Below are positions 52,626-61,548 of a DNA stretch of 64,000 nucleotides, piece by piece; within the stretch, counting starts at the first letter, position 1, and the number at the start of each line of letters is the position of its first letter. The stretch is from the NCBI GenBank assembly GCA_019614645.1, contig JABWDB010000008.1:1302001-1366000 (forward strand), read 5' to 3'. Under the pieces are notes generated by a model. That model was given only the letters and a program-made list of their open reading frames with translations, was not told where the DNA came from and ran no database searches. Source of the DNA: Stratiolaelaps scimitus (Eukaryota > Arthropoda > Arachnida > Mesostigmata > Laelapidae). The translations under genes and the position numbers were made by a program.

Positions 52626-53507
52626 TTAGTGCATTTCATTCGAACGGTCCGCTCTTTAAATGCCAATAACTTTTGAACTAAATGAGTTAGAATAAAGATC
52701 ATTTGATATGAGTTAAAGTTACTCCCTCTTCGTAATGGCAAACACCTTTGATATCCAAGGCGAGTATCATCAACTCCTTTCGTTCGAATCTATCCGGCAC
52801 TGCCACAGCCGTTGCTGCTTTACCTTGTCGGAGCCACTGTTTTGCTTGGTCCTTCTCAGGAGGTCTATGCAGGCTAACCCATGTCTCGCGTATCGACACC
52901 GTGTGTTCTAAGTGACTGGTTTGTTGCGTATGTCTTCAAATTAGATGTTGAACACTCCACACGCTTTTTCATCTGGTCAGCACTCGGTGTATGGGGAACC
53001 CGTTTTGCATTGATTTTCTTCATCTTCAGTATATTGGTGATAATTCTATGACACGTCACCTGAGGAATCCCAGTTTCAGCCGACAAAGACTCCATGGACC
53101 AAGCTCTAGTTTACTCAAAAGCTGCCTTGATTCTGTCAATCCGTTCGTCCCTTGTCCCATCTGATTTCTGGTTCCCGCCTCGGTGGTCATCGGTGTCAAT
53201 TTCCACTGTTAAATCGCTCGCACTAACATCACACCGTTCGCTGGCGTAAGGCAGACCTGCCGTACGCGTTAGCAATTGTCGATAGATTTTAGCTCCAAGG
53301 TATCTTTGGAGAAACAAAGACGTTGATTTTTGGGGGAACTTGCACTTTTTGCTGCAGTGTCCATCTTTCTGATCGAATCGAAACCACTCAGTGCTCGAAA
53401 GAAAGCCACGTTCCTGCCGCGCGCACTCCAAGTATGAACGCATTGTGTCGCGTAGTGCGGACTGTGCGCCATTCGATAGAGCGAACAGTTCGACTGAAAT
53501 GCCCTAA
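52626..53507 (-). mobile_element. Mariner-family transposon relic with intact terminal inverted repeats
   Basis: The ends are about 30-bp inverted repeats: left TTAGTGCATTTCATTCGAAC at 52626, right end reading inward TTAGGGCATTTCAGTCGAAC at 53507, each flanked by the TA target duplication (52624-52625 and 53508-53509). Inside, on the minus strand, are broken pieces of a mariner transposase: the helix-turn-helix and linker region (SMESLSAETGIPQVTCHRII, then KKINAKRVPHTPSADQ) and the catalytic block (ETWVSLHRPPEKDQAKQW, KELMILALDIKGVCHYEEG, then VTLTHIK). A stop precedes SMESL and a frameshift separates the two blocks. The residue before ETWV is Arg where the family has its first catalytic Asp. 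At 882 bp it is shorter than the usual 1.3 kb, so it is deleted and inactive. Confidence 0.85.
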
Positions 53508-53599
53508 TATATCACAAGTATTTGTAGTGAAGGCTATGTCGTTGACCGTAATCAAAATCATGTTCAGCATTATTCCTACGCAGGTTTGGGCTGGAATCT

Positions 53600-54190
53600 C
53601 TCAGCGACAATACTCGGTGTGTGGGGTGGCGTGGTAAGTATTCTTCACTCCTATGTTACAGTCGAGCCATACCCGAGATCTGATATCAGGCTTTTGGTCC
53701 AACGCCCCTTCGTCGCTTCTCCCAGAGTAACATGCATCCGCTCTTGCTGTCAGCCGTCGACGGTAGCCCTCCGAACCATGATTGGGTCGAATTTCCCAGC
53801 TGGAAGCTTCTCTTTTGGACTGACCTAAGCATCCCCTTATTATTTGCCACAGAGCGCTAAGTCTGCCCATACTGAGGAACCGTAGAGCACTGTAGACTCT
53901 GTTATAGAGGCCAGCAGCCTCCTTTTCTCGAATATTCCCCCACCCTGGGCATTAGGCGCGCCAGCTTCAGGAACACTCGCTACGCCTTAGCTATGGCGTT
54001 TCTGATATGCGCCAGTCTACTTAGCCTTTGGTCGAAGATGACTTCGAGGTACTTCGCTCGAGGTATTCCTCTTGGGTCTTAGTCAAGGTGGCCATTACAA
54101 ACAGTCGGTTGAAGGATGCTTTGGTGCAATAACGCACACGCACGATCTTGTCACATTTTGGACGACAGACCATCCCCTCGGCGTTGAGTC
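53600..54190 (-). mobile_element. Non-LTR retrotransposon fragment, 3' part of reverse transcriptase
   Basis: Minus-strand translation, with stops and frame changes, gives the region after the reverse transcriptase active site: KYLEVIFDQRLSRLAHIRNA, then KLARLMPRVGEYSRK, RVYSALRFLSMGR and KREASSWEIRPNHGSEGYRR. This is the (Y)LGV-x-D-x-R-L ... LARLMPN ... LL-x-S-V-x-x-S-x-x-LYG layout of R1/jockey-like elements. The YADD core is not present. It lies between paralogs 2 and 3 and is a dead remnant. Confidence 0.7.
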
Positions 54191-55188
54191 CCTTTATTTA
54201 AAAATTTATATATAATCAGCATTTGTATTTGAAGGCTGTATCGTTGACCGTGGTCATAATTATGTTCTGTAGTTTCCTGCGGGGGCTTGGCTCAAATCTT
54301 CGCGACAGTACCGCGGAAGTAGGCAATATGGCTATGGGATGATGGAGCAGGTAATATCCACGCTGGTCAAACGTAACTTCGAGGCGTAAGCGGACAGAAA
54401 GAACTCAACCGATTTCTAACGAATCGCTGTGCCCCAGCTGGACATCGAACAGGGGACCTACAGGTCGGTTGTGATCCAGCATCCCGCCAGCCTGCAGTCG
54501 ACGCCGATTATTTGTTGACACAATTTTAAGAAAATTAAATATAGCAAAATCAAATTTCTATTTTTTTTAGGTATGCCGTGGATAATATGTCCTGGCAAAT
54601 ATTGTTGGGAAACTCCTTTATTCATTCCATAAAGAATAGTGCTTAATAACTAATTCGCTAAAAAAAAAAAAAAAATTCGCTGTAATTCATTACGCGCATT
54701 GTTTGTTGAAACTAGATTTTATGCAGCACTTTGTAAAATTGCAACATTTTACGCGGCTGATGCCTAGTATGTTGGGCATATGTGAGGGCTACAAAGTTCG
54801 CTGAATAATAATAACTAATGTATATAAATTGGTTTTTGAATTCGAACCACTATGTTGAAAAAGTATGTGAATTTCTGAAGCGTACTCGGCATTGCACCTG
54901 CTGCAAGTCAGTGTCCAAAGTTCAAATCGAATCAATCTGACCATGCTGATTCTTTCCGATAGAAGCCGTTCATATCGTTTGGCCCTTGAGGGGTTGATCT
55001 AATTTCTAGAAAGAATACCAATTTGTAGCATATTCGGACTAATTAATTAGTGTTCTCTTGATTAGAGCTCTTCTCTCGCCATTCGCATTTCTCTCGCGCT
55101 TATTAGTTTCACTCGATCTTCTCTCCTCTCACAGGCAAATCGGGGATCGGCAGGTAGCAGTTTCAGAAGTGTTGTCTGTATAAAAAGG

Positions 55189-55196
55189 CTCAGTTC
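55189..55196 (+). promoter_or_regulatory. TATA box, paralog 3
   Basis: TATAAAAA, 72 bp before the ATG, in the conserved promoter block. The DNA just upstream carries a private 10-20-bp difference (AATCGGGGATCGGCAGG). Confidence 0.8.
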
Positions 55197-55260
55197 ACTT
55201 TCGAAATCACTATTCATTTTGTGATCCTGATACTCGTCGTAGGTCCTCTACAAGCACAAG

Positions 55261-57453
55261 ATGCAGCGTATGGTTATCATCGTGTTTGCTTTGGCCATTG
55301 GCATTTGTGTTCAAGGCGGACCTGTCCTCAATGGACTGGGCTCGTACAATGAATATGGTAGTGGATCAAACTACAGTCGCGGTTACAACGAAAGCTCGAA
55401 CTCCAGCAGTGGCTACAGCACTGGCTCAAACCATAGCACTGGTTATAAACAGGACCCAAAGGAAGGCTACAATGGACACGACAACCAAGGTTTGAGGTAC
55501 AGCGAGGGTCACGATGACAGCTCTAGCTATAATACGGGATATAACCAGAGTTCGAACTCCAGCACTGGCTACAGTACTGGCTCAAACTACAGCACTGGTT
55601 ATAAACAAGACCCAAAGGAAGGCTACAATGGACACGACAACCAAGGTTTGAGGTACAGCGAGGGTCACGTTGACAGCTCTAGCTATAATACGGGCTATAA
55701 CCAGAGTTCGAACTCCAGCACTGGCTACAGTACTGGCTCAAACTACAGCACTGGTTATAAACAAGACCCAAAGGAAGGCTACAATGGACACGACAACCAA
55801 GGTTTGAGGTACAGCGAGGGTCACGTTGACAGCTCTAGCTATAATACGGGCTATAACCAGAGTTCGAACTCCAGCACTGGCTACAGTACTGGCTCAAACT
55901 ACAGCACTGGTTATAAACAAGACCCAAAGGAAGGCTACAATGGACACGACAACCAAGGTTTGAGGTACAGCGAGGGTCACGATGACAGCTCTAGCTATAA
56001 TACGGGCCATACCCAGAGTTCGAACTCCAGCACTGGCTACAGTACTGGCTCAAACCACAGCATTGGTTATAAACAGGACTCAAAGGAAGGCTACAACAAC
56101 TACCACGGTGGAAATCGCCAGGAATCCAACTACCACGGTGGAAATCGCCAGGAATCCAACTACCACGGTGGAAATCGCCAGGAATCCAACTACCACGGTG
56201 GAAATCGCCAGGAATCCAACTGCCACGGTGGAAATCGCCAGGGATCCGACTACCAGGTTGGAAATCGCCAGGAATCCAACTACCACGGTGGAAATCGCCA
56301 GGGATCCGACTACCATGGTGGAAATCGCCAGCAATCCAACTACCACGGTGGAAATCGCCAGGGATCCAACTACCACGGTGGAAATCGCCAGGGATCTGAC
56401 TACCAGGTTGGAAATCGCCAGGAATCCAACTACCACGGTGGAAATCGCCAGGGATCCGACTACCACGGTGGAAATCGCCAGCAATCCAACTACCACGGTG
56501 GAAATCTCCAGGGATCCAACTACCACGGTGGAAATCGCGAGGGGTCCGACTACCAGGTTGGAAATCGCCAGGAATCCAACTACCACGGTGGAAATCGCCA
56601 GGAATCCAACTACCACGGTGGAAATCGCCAGCAATCCAACTACCACGGTGGAAATCGCCAGGGATCCGACTACCAGGTTGGAAATCGCCAGGAATCCAAC
56701 TACCACGGTGGAAATCGCCAGGCATCCAACTACCACGGTGGAAATCGCCAGGGATCCGACTACCAGGTTGGAAATCGCCAGGAATCCAACTACCACGGTG
56801 GAAATCGCCAGGCATCCAACTACCACGGTGGAAATCGCCAGGGATCCGACTACCACGGTGGAAATCGCCAGCAATCCAACTACCACGGTGGAAATCGCCA
56901 GGGGTCCGACTACCAGGTTGGAAATCGCCAGGAATCCAACTACCACGGTGGAAATCGCCAGGAATCCAACTACCACGGTGGAAATCGCCAGGAATCCGAC
57001 TACCACGGTGGAAATCGCCAGGAATCCAACAACCACGGTGCAAATCGCCAGCAATCCAACTACCACGGTGGAAATCGCCAGGGGTTCGACTACCAGGTTG
57101 GAAATCGCCAGGAATCCAACTACCACGGTGGAAATCGCCAGGCATCCAACTACCACGGTGGAAATCGCCAGGGATCCGACTACCACGGTGGAAATCGCCA
57201 GCAATCCAATTACCACGGTGGAAATCGCCAGCAATCCAACTACCACGGTGGAAATCGCCAGGGGTCCGACTACCAGGTTGGAAATCGCCAGGAATCCAAC
57301 TACGACGATGATAATCGCCGGGGATCCAACTGCCACTGGGAAAACAATCACGGTTATAAGGAAGGCTCAGACAACGACGATGGCTATATCCAAGACTCAC
57401 AAGATAGCACTACCTACTACCAAGGCCAGTTGGAGCAGGACCATGGCTACTAG
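55261..57453 (+). CDS. Secreted repeat protein, paralog 3, expanded to 730 residues
   Basis: Single-exon ORF. The signal peptide (MQRMVIIVFALAIGICVQGG) is that of the array. Two unrelated repeat blocks follow. The first, about 55340-56090, is a 156-bp (52-residue) unit containing SSSYNTGYNQSSNSSTGYST and KQDPKEGYNGHDNQGLRYSE, with three near-identical steps (55513, 55669, 55825, 55981) and one older copy in front. The second, 56101-57300, is exactly forty copies of a 30-bp unit encoding YHGGNRQESN and variants, then one degenerate copy. The C-terminus (DSQDSTTYYQGQLEQDHGY) is unique among the translated paralogs but is preserved as untranslated homologous sequence in paralogs 1, 2 and 4. No cysteine appears in the decapeptide array except where TAC has become TGC. 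No known family is recognised; a secreted repetitive structural protein is the likeliest reading. Confidence 0.88.
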   Translation: MQRMVIIVFALAIGICVQGGPVLNGLGSYNEYGSGSNYSRGYNESSNSSSGYSTGSNHSTGYKQDPKEGYNGHDNQGLRYSEGHDDSSSYNTGYNQSSNSSTGYSTGSNYSTGYKQDPKEGYNGHDNQGLRYSEGHVDSSSYNTGYNQSSNSSTGYSTGSNYSTGYKQDPKEGYNGHDNQGLRYSEGHVDSSSYNTGYNQSSNSSTGYSTGSNYSTGYKQDPKEGYNGHDNQGLRYSEGHDDSSSYNTGHTQSSNSSTGYSTGSNHSIGYKQDSKEGYNNYHGGNRQESNYHGGNRQESNYHGGNRQESNYHGGNRQESNCHGGNRQGSDYQVGNRQESNYHGGNRQGSDYHGGNRQQSNYHGGNRQGSNYHGGNRQGSDYQVGNRQESNYHGGNRQGSDYHGGNRQQSNYHGGNLQGSNYHGGNREGSDYQVGNRQESNYHGGNRQESNYHGGNRQQSNYHGGNRQGSDYQVGNRQESNYHGGNRQASNYHGGNRQGSDYQVGNRQESNYHGGNRQASNYHGGNRQGSDYHGGNRQQSNYHGGNRQGSDYQVGNRQESNYHGGNRQESNYHGGNRQESDYHGGNRQESNNHGANRQQSNYHGGNRQGFDYQVGNRQESNYHGGNRQASNYHGGNRQGSDYHGGNRQQSNYHGGNRQQSNYHGGNRQGSDYQVGNRQESNYDDDNRRGSNCHWENNHGYKEGSDNDDGYIQDSQDSTTYYQGQLEQDHGY
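55340..56090 (+). repeat. 156-bp coding tandem repeat, paralog 3
   Basis: Unit boundaries at 55513, 55669, 55825 and 55981 are exactly 156 bp apart. Neighbouring copies differ at only a few bases (for example GATGAC against GTTGAC), so the expansion is recent. Confidence 0.9.
56101..57300 (+). repeat. 30-bp coding tandem repeat, 40 copies, paralog 3
   Basis: Forty uninterrupted 30-bp units with consensus TACCACGGTGGAAATCGCCA plus GGAATCCAAC. No indels occur in 1200 bp; variation is confined to a few positions (GGA/GCA/GGG at one codon, AAC/GAC at the last, CACGGT/CAGGTT at the second and third). Confidence 0.95.
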
Positions 57454-57849
57454 AGCCCGCCATACGCCTTCAACTATTTGTTCCTTGCATCGACATACAC
57501 CTCAATACAATCCAATTCAAGTAATTTTCCTCCATCAGAGGATGAATGCCCTGAGCTTGAACTTCCAAGTGTGTTATCTGACTTTTCATCTGCTTCGTTC
57601 GTTTTTCCCTAACACCACATAAGACTTCAAAACAATAGACTTCCTAGATGCAGAAGTAAAAGAACTCACAAAGATAAGGGTACAATCCAACGTATCATTA
57701 GCCTACATCTATAGAAGTCAAGAGTTCACGGCTAAAAGCGTATATTTATCTATTTATTAATTTACTAACTAACTGTACTGCAAATACTCCTAGTCATGGA
57801 CCGCATCATTGTGTGAAAATTCGTAGACACGTTCGTGGCCTATATTAAT

Positions 57850-57855
57850 AATAAA
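57850..57855 (+). promoter_or_regulatory. Poly(A) signal, paralog 3
   Basis: AATAAA in AATAATAAAAAATGCAATAA, at the position homologous to the other three. Confidence 0.55.
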
Positions 57856-58344
57856 AAATGCAATAACTTACCTTTATGTCGACGTACTTTTATTATTGCG
57901 CATACTCTACTAACTAGGTCTATTGCTGGCTAGATTCATAATTCATGATTGATGAATCCTTTTATGGTATTATTAAGGAACTGCACCTTGGAGTCAAATA
58001 GAAAGCACCCTTTGGTAGGAACTTGCACATAATGAGACGCATGTGTTTTCCATTCGTAGGTAAGAATTCCTGCCGTGAGTGAACTGTACCGATGAAACTT
58101 AGAAGGAACTTATGGTGAACTTAATTAATATGAACCTTGGCATACGAAAATAACTACAGAACATTCGTGGGAGATGGATCATCAACAGATTTCAGGAAAG
58201 CCTTTGATTTCGCGAAGGAAATCTATAGGAAATGGATATCTATCTGGTCAAGCGCAACTTAGGTAGGATCGAAACAGTTAAACGTGTTCTAAGTTCTGCA
58301 ACAATTGTATCTGAGATTCAAATTTAAATGGTTATTGATTAACA

Positions 58345-58720
58345 GAACTGTAGTTGTACAACAACAATGATCGGGTCGAGGATGCCAGTTGAAAGCTTTT
58401 TCTGTGGGGTGACCTCGGCATCCCCCGATTCTCCGCCATACTGAGCGTTAAGTCCTGGTGAACCGTAGAGGACCATAGACTCTGCTACCGAGGTCAGGAG
58501 TCTTTTTGTCTCCTCCGACACTCCCCTCACATTAGGCATTAGCTGCGCCAGGTTCAGGTATACTCGCTGCGCCTTGGCTTTTGGCGTTTCCGATCTGCGC
58601 CAGTCCGGTGAGCCTTTTGCTGAAGATTACACCGATGGTGTTTTCCCCCACTGTCCAGTCCTTCCATACTATGCCGAGCAGTGGGTACCGGTATCCTGGG
58701 AGGAAGGTATAACCTGAATG
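58345..58720 (-). mobile_element. Non-LTR retrotransposon fragment, same family as 53600-54190
   Basis: Minus-strand reading gives MPNVRGVSEETKRLLTSVAE then SMVLYGSPG, matching the LARLMPN ... LLASVVHS-LYG-P segment of non-LTR reverse transcriptases. Nucleotide similarity to the 53600-54190 fragment is easily visible (for example CGTTTCnGATnTGCGCCAGTC in both). This second copy lies between paralogs 3 and 4 in the equivalent position, so it may have been duplicated with the array. Confidence 0.65.
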
Positions 58721-59079
58721 GGGGGGATCATTAAGCTAAAGAAAAGTAGTGAAATGGCTATGGGACATCAACCGTGATTGTTACACAACTTCCCTAGATA
58801 TCGAAGCAATGCAAATCGTGCCGAAACTAGGGAAGAGATAGACTCTCAGTAGAGGATGATTTTAGCGGTAAAGACAGTTTGTCATCCACGTCAAACGTGC
58901 ACTGAATTGTCTCATCTCCTATAGAGATTGCAATGACTCTAGTGGCGTCCGTGTATTTAAAAAAAATTTCTCCTCACAACAAAAGATAGTAGTTAGGGTC
59001 GAATAAAAAAAAGTGAATAAATTATTTGCTAGCGTCAAAGCCTACCTAGAAGCTAACCTTACAGTACTGCACGTTTCCA

Positions 59080-59215
59080 CTGCTTGTCAGCGCCGCGGTT
59101 TGGACGCCCAAGTCTCTGGCTGTAAAAAGCCGGAGGCCGCAGGTTCGAGTCCGGCGACGTGACATATCGAGAACCTAGGCGTTGTCAAAAAAACACAGTT
59201 CCGTTAAGACATCAA
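59080..59215 (+). mobile_element. SINE-like element, family 2, most tRNA-like copy
   Basis: Contains a leucine- or serine-tRNA-like arrangement: GCCGCGGTTTGGACGCC, a long variable-arm-like stem (GGCTGTAAAAAGCC), then GGAGGCCGCAGGTTCGAGTC. The remote CACAGTTCCGTTAAGACATC matches the family 3' block. Pairing of the ends is poor, so it is not called as a tRNA gene. Confidence 0.5.
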
Positions 59216-59933
59216 TACGTATTGTATTATTGACTTGCATATATTCGCAGAATTTGCAACGTTCCCAATGGCACCAGGCACACCTGCATCTCAAAATATG
59301 GATTACGTTGGAGGCGTACTGGACTGAAGATCACTGGTGTTTTGTCCCTTTATTTGAAAATGTATATATAAGAAGTATTTGTAGTGAAGGCTGTATTGAT
59401 TGAAGGCTGCGTTGATAATGGTCATAATCATGTTCAGTAGTTTCCTGCGCGGGCTTGGCTGAAATCTCCACGGCAGGACCGTGGAAATGGACGATATGGT
59501 TGCGGGGTGGTGTAGCAAGTAATGTTCACGCTGGTCATACGTAACGTAACATCGACGTCGCTTCGTCCAACCCTAACGTCAAAGTTACATATACCAAAAT
59601 GTGTATTGGCTTTTTCAGCCACCTTTGGTGATGCTGTTTCAAATGGTTGTACGTTCCAATGTGCTCTAGGTCAGAGTCCAAAGTTCATATTGGATCTCAG
59701 AATATGGCCCTGCTGACTCTTGCTCGGATACGAGTTCTTCATGTCGTGCTTGATTTTGAGGGGTTGATCTAATTTCTAGAAAAAAAGACAAATTTGTTGG
59801 ACATTCAGTCTAATTCCTTAATGAGGTCTTGATTAGAGTTCTTCTCTCGCCATTTGCATTTCTCTCGCCCTTTTTAGTTTAGCTCAATAAGCTCTCCTCT
59901 CACAGCAGGTGGCTGTTTCAGAAGTGTTGTCTG

Positions 59934-59940
59934 TATAAAA
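59934..59940 (+). promoter_or_regulatory. TATA box, paralog 4
   Basis: Conserved block, 82 bp before the ATG, the spacing seen in paralogs 1 and 2. Confidence 0.8.
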
Positions 59941-60015
59941 AGGCTCAGTTCACTTTCGAAATCACTATTCATTTTGTGATCCTGATACTCATCGTAGGTC
60001 CTCTACAAACACAGG

Positions 60016-60492
60016 ATGCAGCGCATGGTTATCATCGTGTTCGTTTTGGCCATTGGCCTTTGCGTTCAAGGCGTGCCAGTCATGTATGGACGTGGCCCGA
60101 ACAGTGAACATGAGAGCGGATCGAACTACGATCGCGGTTACAGCCAAAGCTCGAGCTCCAGCACTGGCCACAGTAGTGGCTCAAGGTACAGCACTGGTTA
60201 TAGACAAGGCCCATACGGAGGCAATAACCAGGGTCACAATGAAGGCTCTAACTATGACACAGGCTATGACAATAGTTCAAGTCAAAGTAGCGGCCATGAT
60301 CGAGGTTCGAGCTACGAACGCAACTTTGGCCACGGTGGACAACGCCAGAGACCCTACTATCAGGATGGAAATAGGCAGGGATCCAACTACTACGACGGGA
60401 ATGGCCAGAGACCCTACTACCATGATGGAAACAGGCAGGGGTCCAACTACTACGATGGACCTCGCCAGAGACCCTACTACCACAATAATTAA
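60016..60492 (+). CDS. Secreted Tyr/Asn/Gln-rich repeat protein, paralog 4 (short)
   Basis: Single-exon ORF of 158 residues. The signal peptide is identical to that of paralogs 1 and 2, followed by VPVMYGRGPNSEHESGSNY. The Ser/Tyr region is close to paralogs 1 and 2, but the 60-bp repeat block is only about two and a half units (60340-60480: QRPYYQDGNRQGSNYYDGN and QRPYYHDGNRQGSNYYDGP). Copy number therefore accounts for most of the length difference. TATA at 59934 and AATAAA at 61040 bracket the gene. After the TAA, 39 further sense codons continue with the same Gly/Asn/Gln/His/Asp composition (TGGNYQGFDSHQGNHEGS). Family and function unknown. Confidence 0.86.
   Translation: MQRMVIIVFVLAIGLCVQGVPVMYGRGPNSEHESGSNYDRGYSQSSSSSTGHSSGSRYSTGYRQGPYGGNNQGHNEGSNYDTGYDNSSSQSSGHDRGSSYERNFGHGGQRQRPYYQDGNRQGSNYYDGNGQRPYYHDGNRQGSNYYDGPRQRPYYHNN
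60340..60480 (+). repeat. 60-bp coding tandem repeat, paralog 4 (short)
   Basis: About two and a half units of the 60-bp repeat seen in paralogs 1 and 2. Confidence 0.85.
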
Positions 60493-60612
60493 GACTACAC
60501 TGGAGGAAACTATCAGGGATTTGATAGCCACCAGGGTAACCATGAAGGCTCAACCAAGGTTCATGGCCACAACCGAGGCCCACAAGACAGTACTGACTAC
60601 GACCAAGGATAA
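60493..60612 (+). pseudogene. In-frame coding-like tail after the stop of paralog 4
   Basis: Thirty-nine sense codons after the TAA, ending ...GPQDSTDYDQG then TAA. It matches the translated QDSTTYYQGQ of paralog 3. Either the stop is a secondary truncation or this is 3' UTR inherited from a longer ancestor. Confidence 0.55.
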
Positions 60613-61039
60613 TTTGACCGAGACCACGGCCCGCCACACCCCTGGAAATTGCATAGAGTAGCTACGCATACGCCTCAATAGAATTCAATTCAAATATTTT
60701 TCCTTTACCAGAAAAGTTTTGAAAGTTTTGGGCTTCAACTTCAACTCAGTCATCCAGTAGTGTATATATGTAATCTTACTTCTTATCTACTTCGCTCGTT
60801 TTCTTTAACACTACAAAAGACTTGAAAACAATAGACTTCCTACATGAAGAAGTGAAACACTAGCAAAGATAAGAGTAAAAGCCATCATATCATCTAGCTG
60901 ACATCTACAGAAGTCGAAAGTTCACGGCTAAAAACGTAGATATACGTATTTATTAATTTACTAACTATACTGCAACCATACCTGGTCATGCACCGTATTA
61001 TTCTGTGAAGATTTTAGATACGTTTGTGGTCTATACTAA

Positions 61040-61045
61040 AATAAA
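61040..61045 (+). promoter_or_regulatory. Poly(A) signal, paralog 4
   Basis: AATAAA in ACTAAAATAAAGGGAAATGC, the conserved 3' block. Confidence 0.6.
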
Positions 61046-61341
61046 GGGAAATGCAATACTTTCATTTCGGTGTACTTATTCATTGTGACATGTATTTATA
61101 ATTATTAATAATTCTCGACAGCCATCCTGTTATTGTATTTGATTATGCCATAGATGACCAAAAGTGTCTATGGATGCATACCTTTGATTGAGGAATCTTT
61201 TGACTGTGTTAGCGCGAAACTGGACCCCAGAGTTAAATAGAAAGCCCTTTAGGAACTTGGATATATGAGACGGATGCCTGTTGGAAAACCCCTTCCACAC
61301 GATTAACTCGGATCATTCGAAGGTAAGAATTCCCGCCGTCA

Positions 61342-61548
61342 GTGAAATGCACCATTGAAACTAGGTGCGCGAGGGAACTTATGGCGAAGATGACCAGAAT
61401 ACCTACAGAACATTTGTGGGACATGGATGATCAACAGGCTTTCAGGGAAATCTTTGAAACCACAAGCTGCATCGGTACAGCAGTCAAGCCATATTGGAAA
61501 GTACAATTTAAGGAGTTGGATGCTGTTTACATCTGCCCCATCGTATAA
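61342..61548 (+). pseudogene. Duplicated exon-like relic downstream of paralog 4
   Basis: The longest open copy of the relic, 68 codons: RIPTEHLWDMDDQQAFREIF then ETTSCIGTAVKPYWKVQFKE. It diverges from the paralog 2 copy after the conserved first 20 codons. Could also be a short real ORF; no further support. Confidence 0.35.

Larger units (their letters stand above)
51850..54850. other. Spacer between array paralogs 2 and 3
   Basis: Contains the exon-like relic, the mariner, the non-LTR fragment and two copies of the module beginning TTTGTAnTGAAGGCT (53515-53640, 54215-54370), which also occurs before paralog 4. No intact gene. Confidence 0.6.
57860..59390. other. Spacer between array paralogs 3 and 4
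   Basis: Contains the shared downstream block, an exon-like relic at 58150-58260, the second non-LTR fragment and a family-2 SINE. No gene seen. Confidence 0.6.

Noticed and set aside
54440..54510. Third tRNA-derived element (reverse-strand B box CTGTTCGATGTCC)
   Set aside because: Single copy, no tail or body shared with other loci in the window.
55982..57622. 546-codon plus-strand ORF and long minus-strand ORFs (55991-57400, 56080-57351) over the array
   Set aside because: They are shadows of the 30-bp repeat, which is stop-free in several frames; only the 55261 frame has a signal peptide and promoter.
59085..59165. tRNA-Leu/Ser gene
   Set aside because: B box is good and a variable-arm-like stem exists, but the acceptor ends do not pair over seven bases, and the same blocks recur in dispersed copies.
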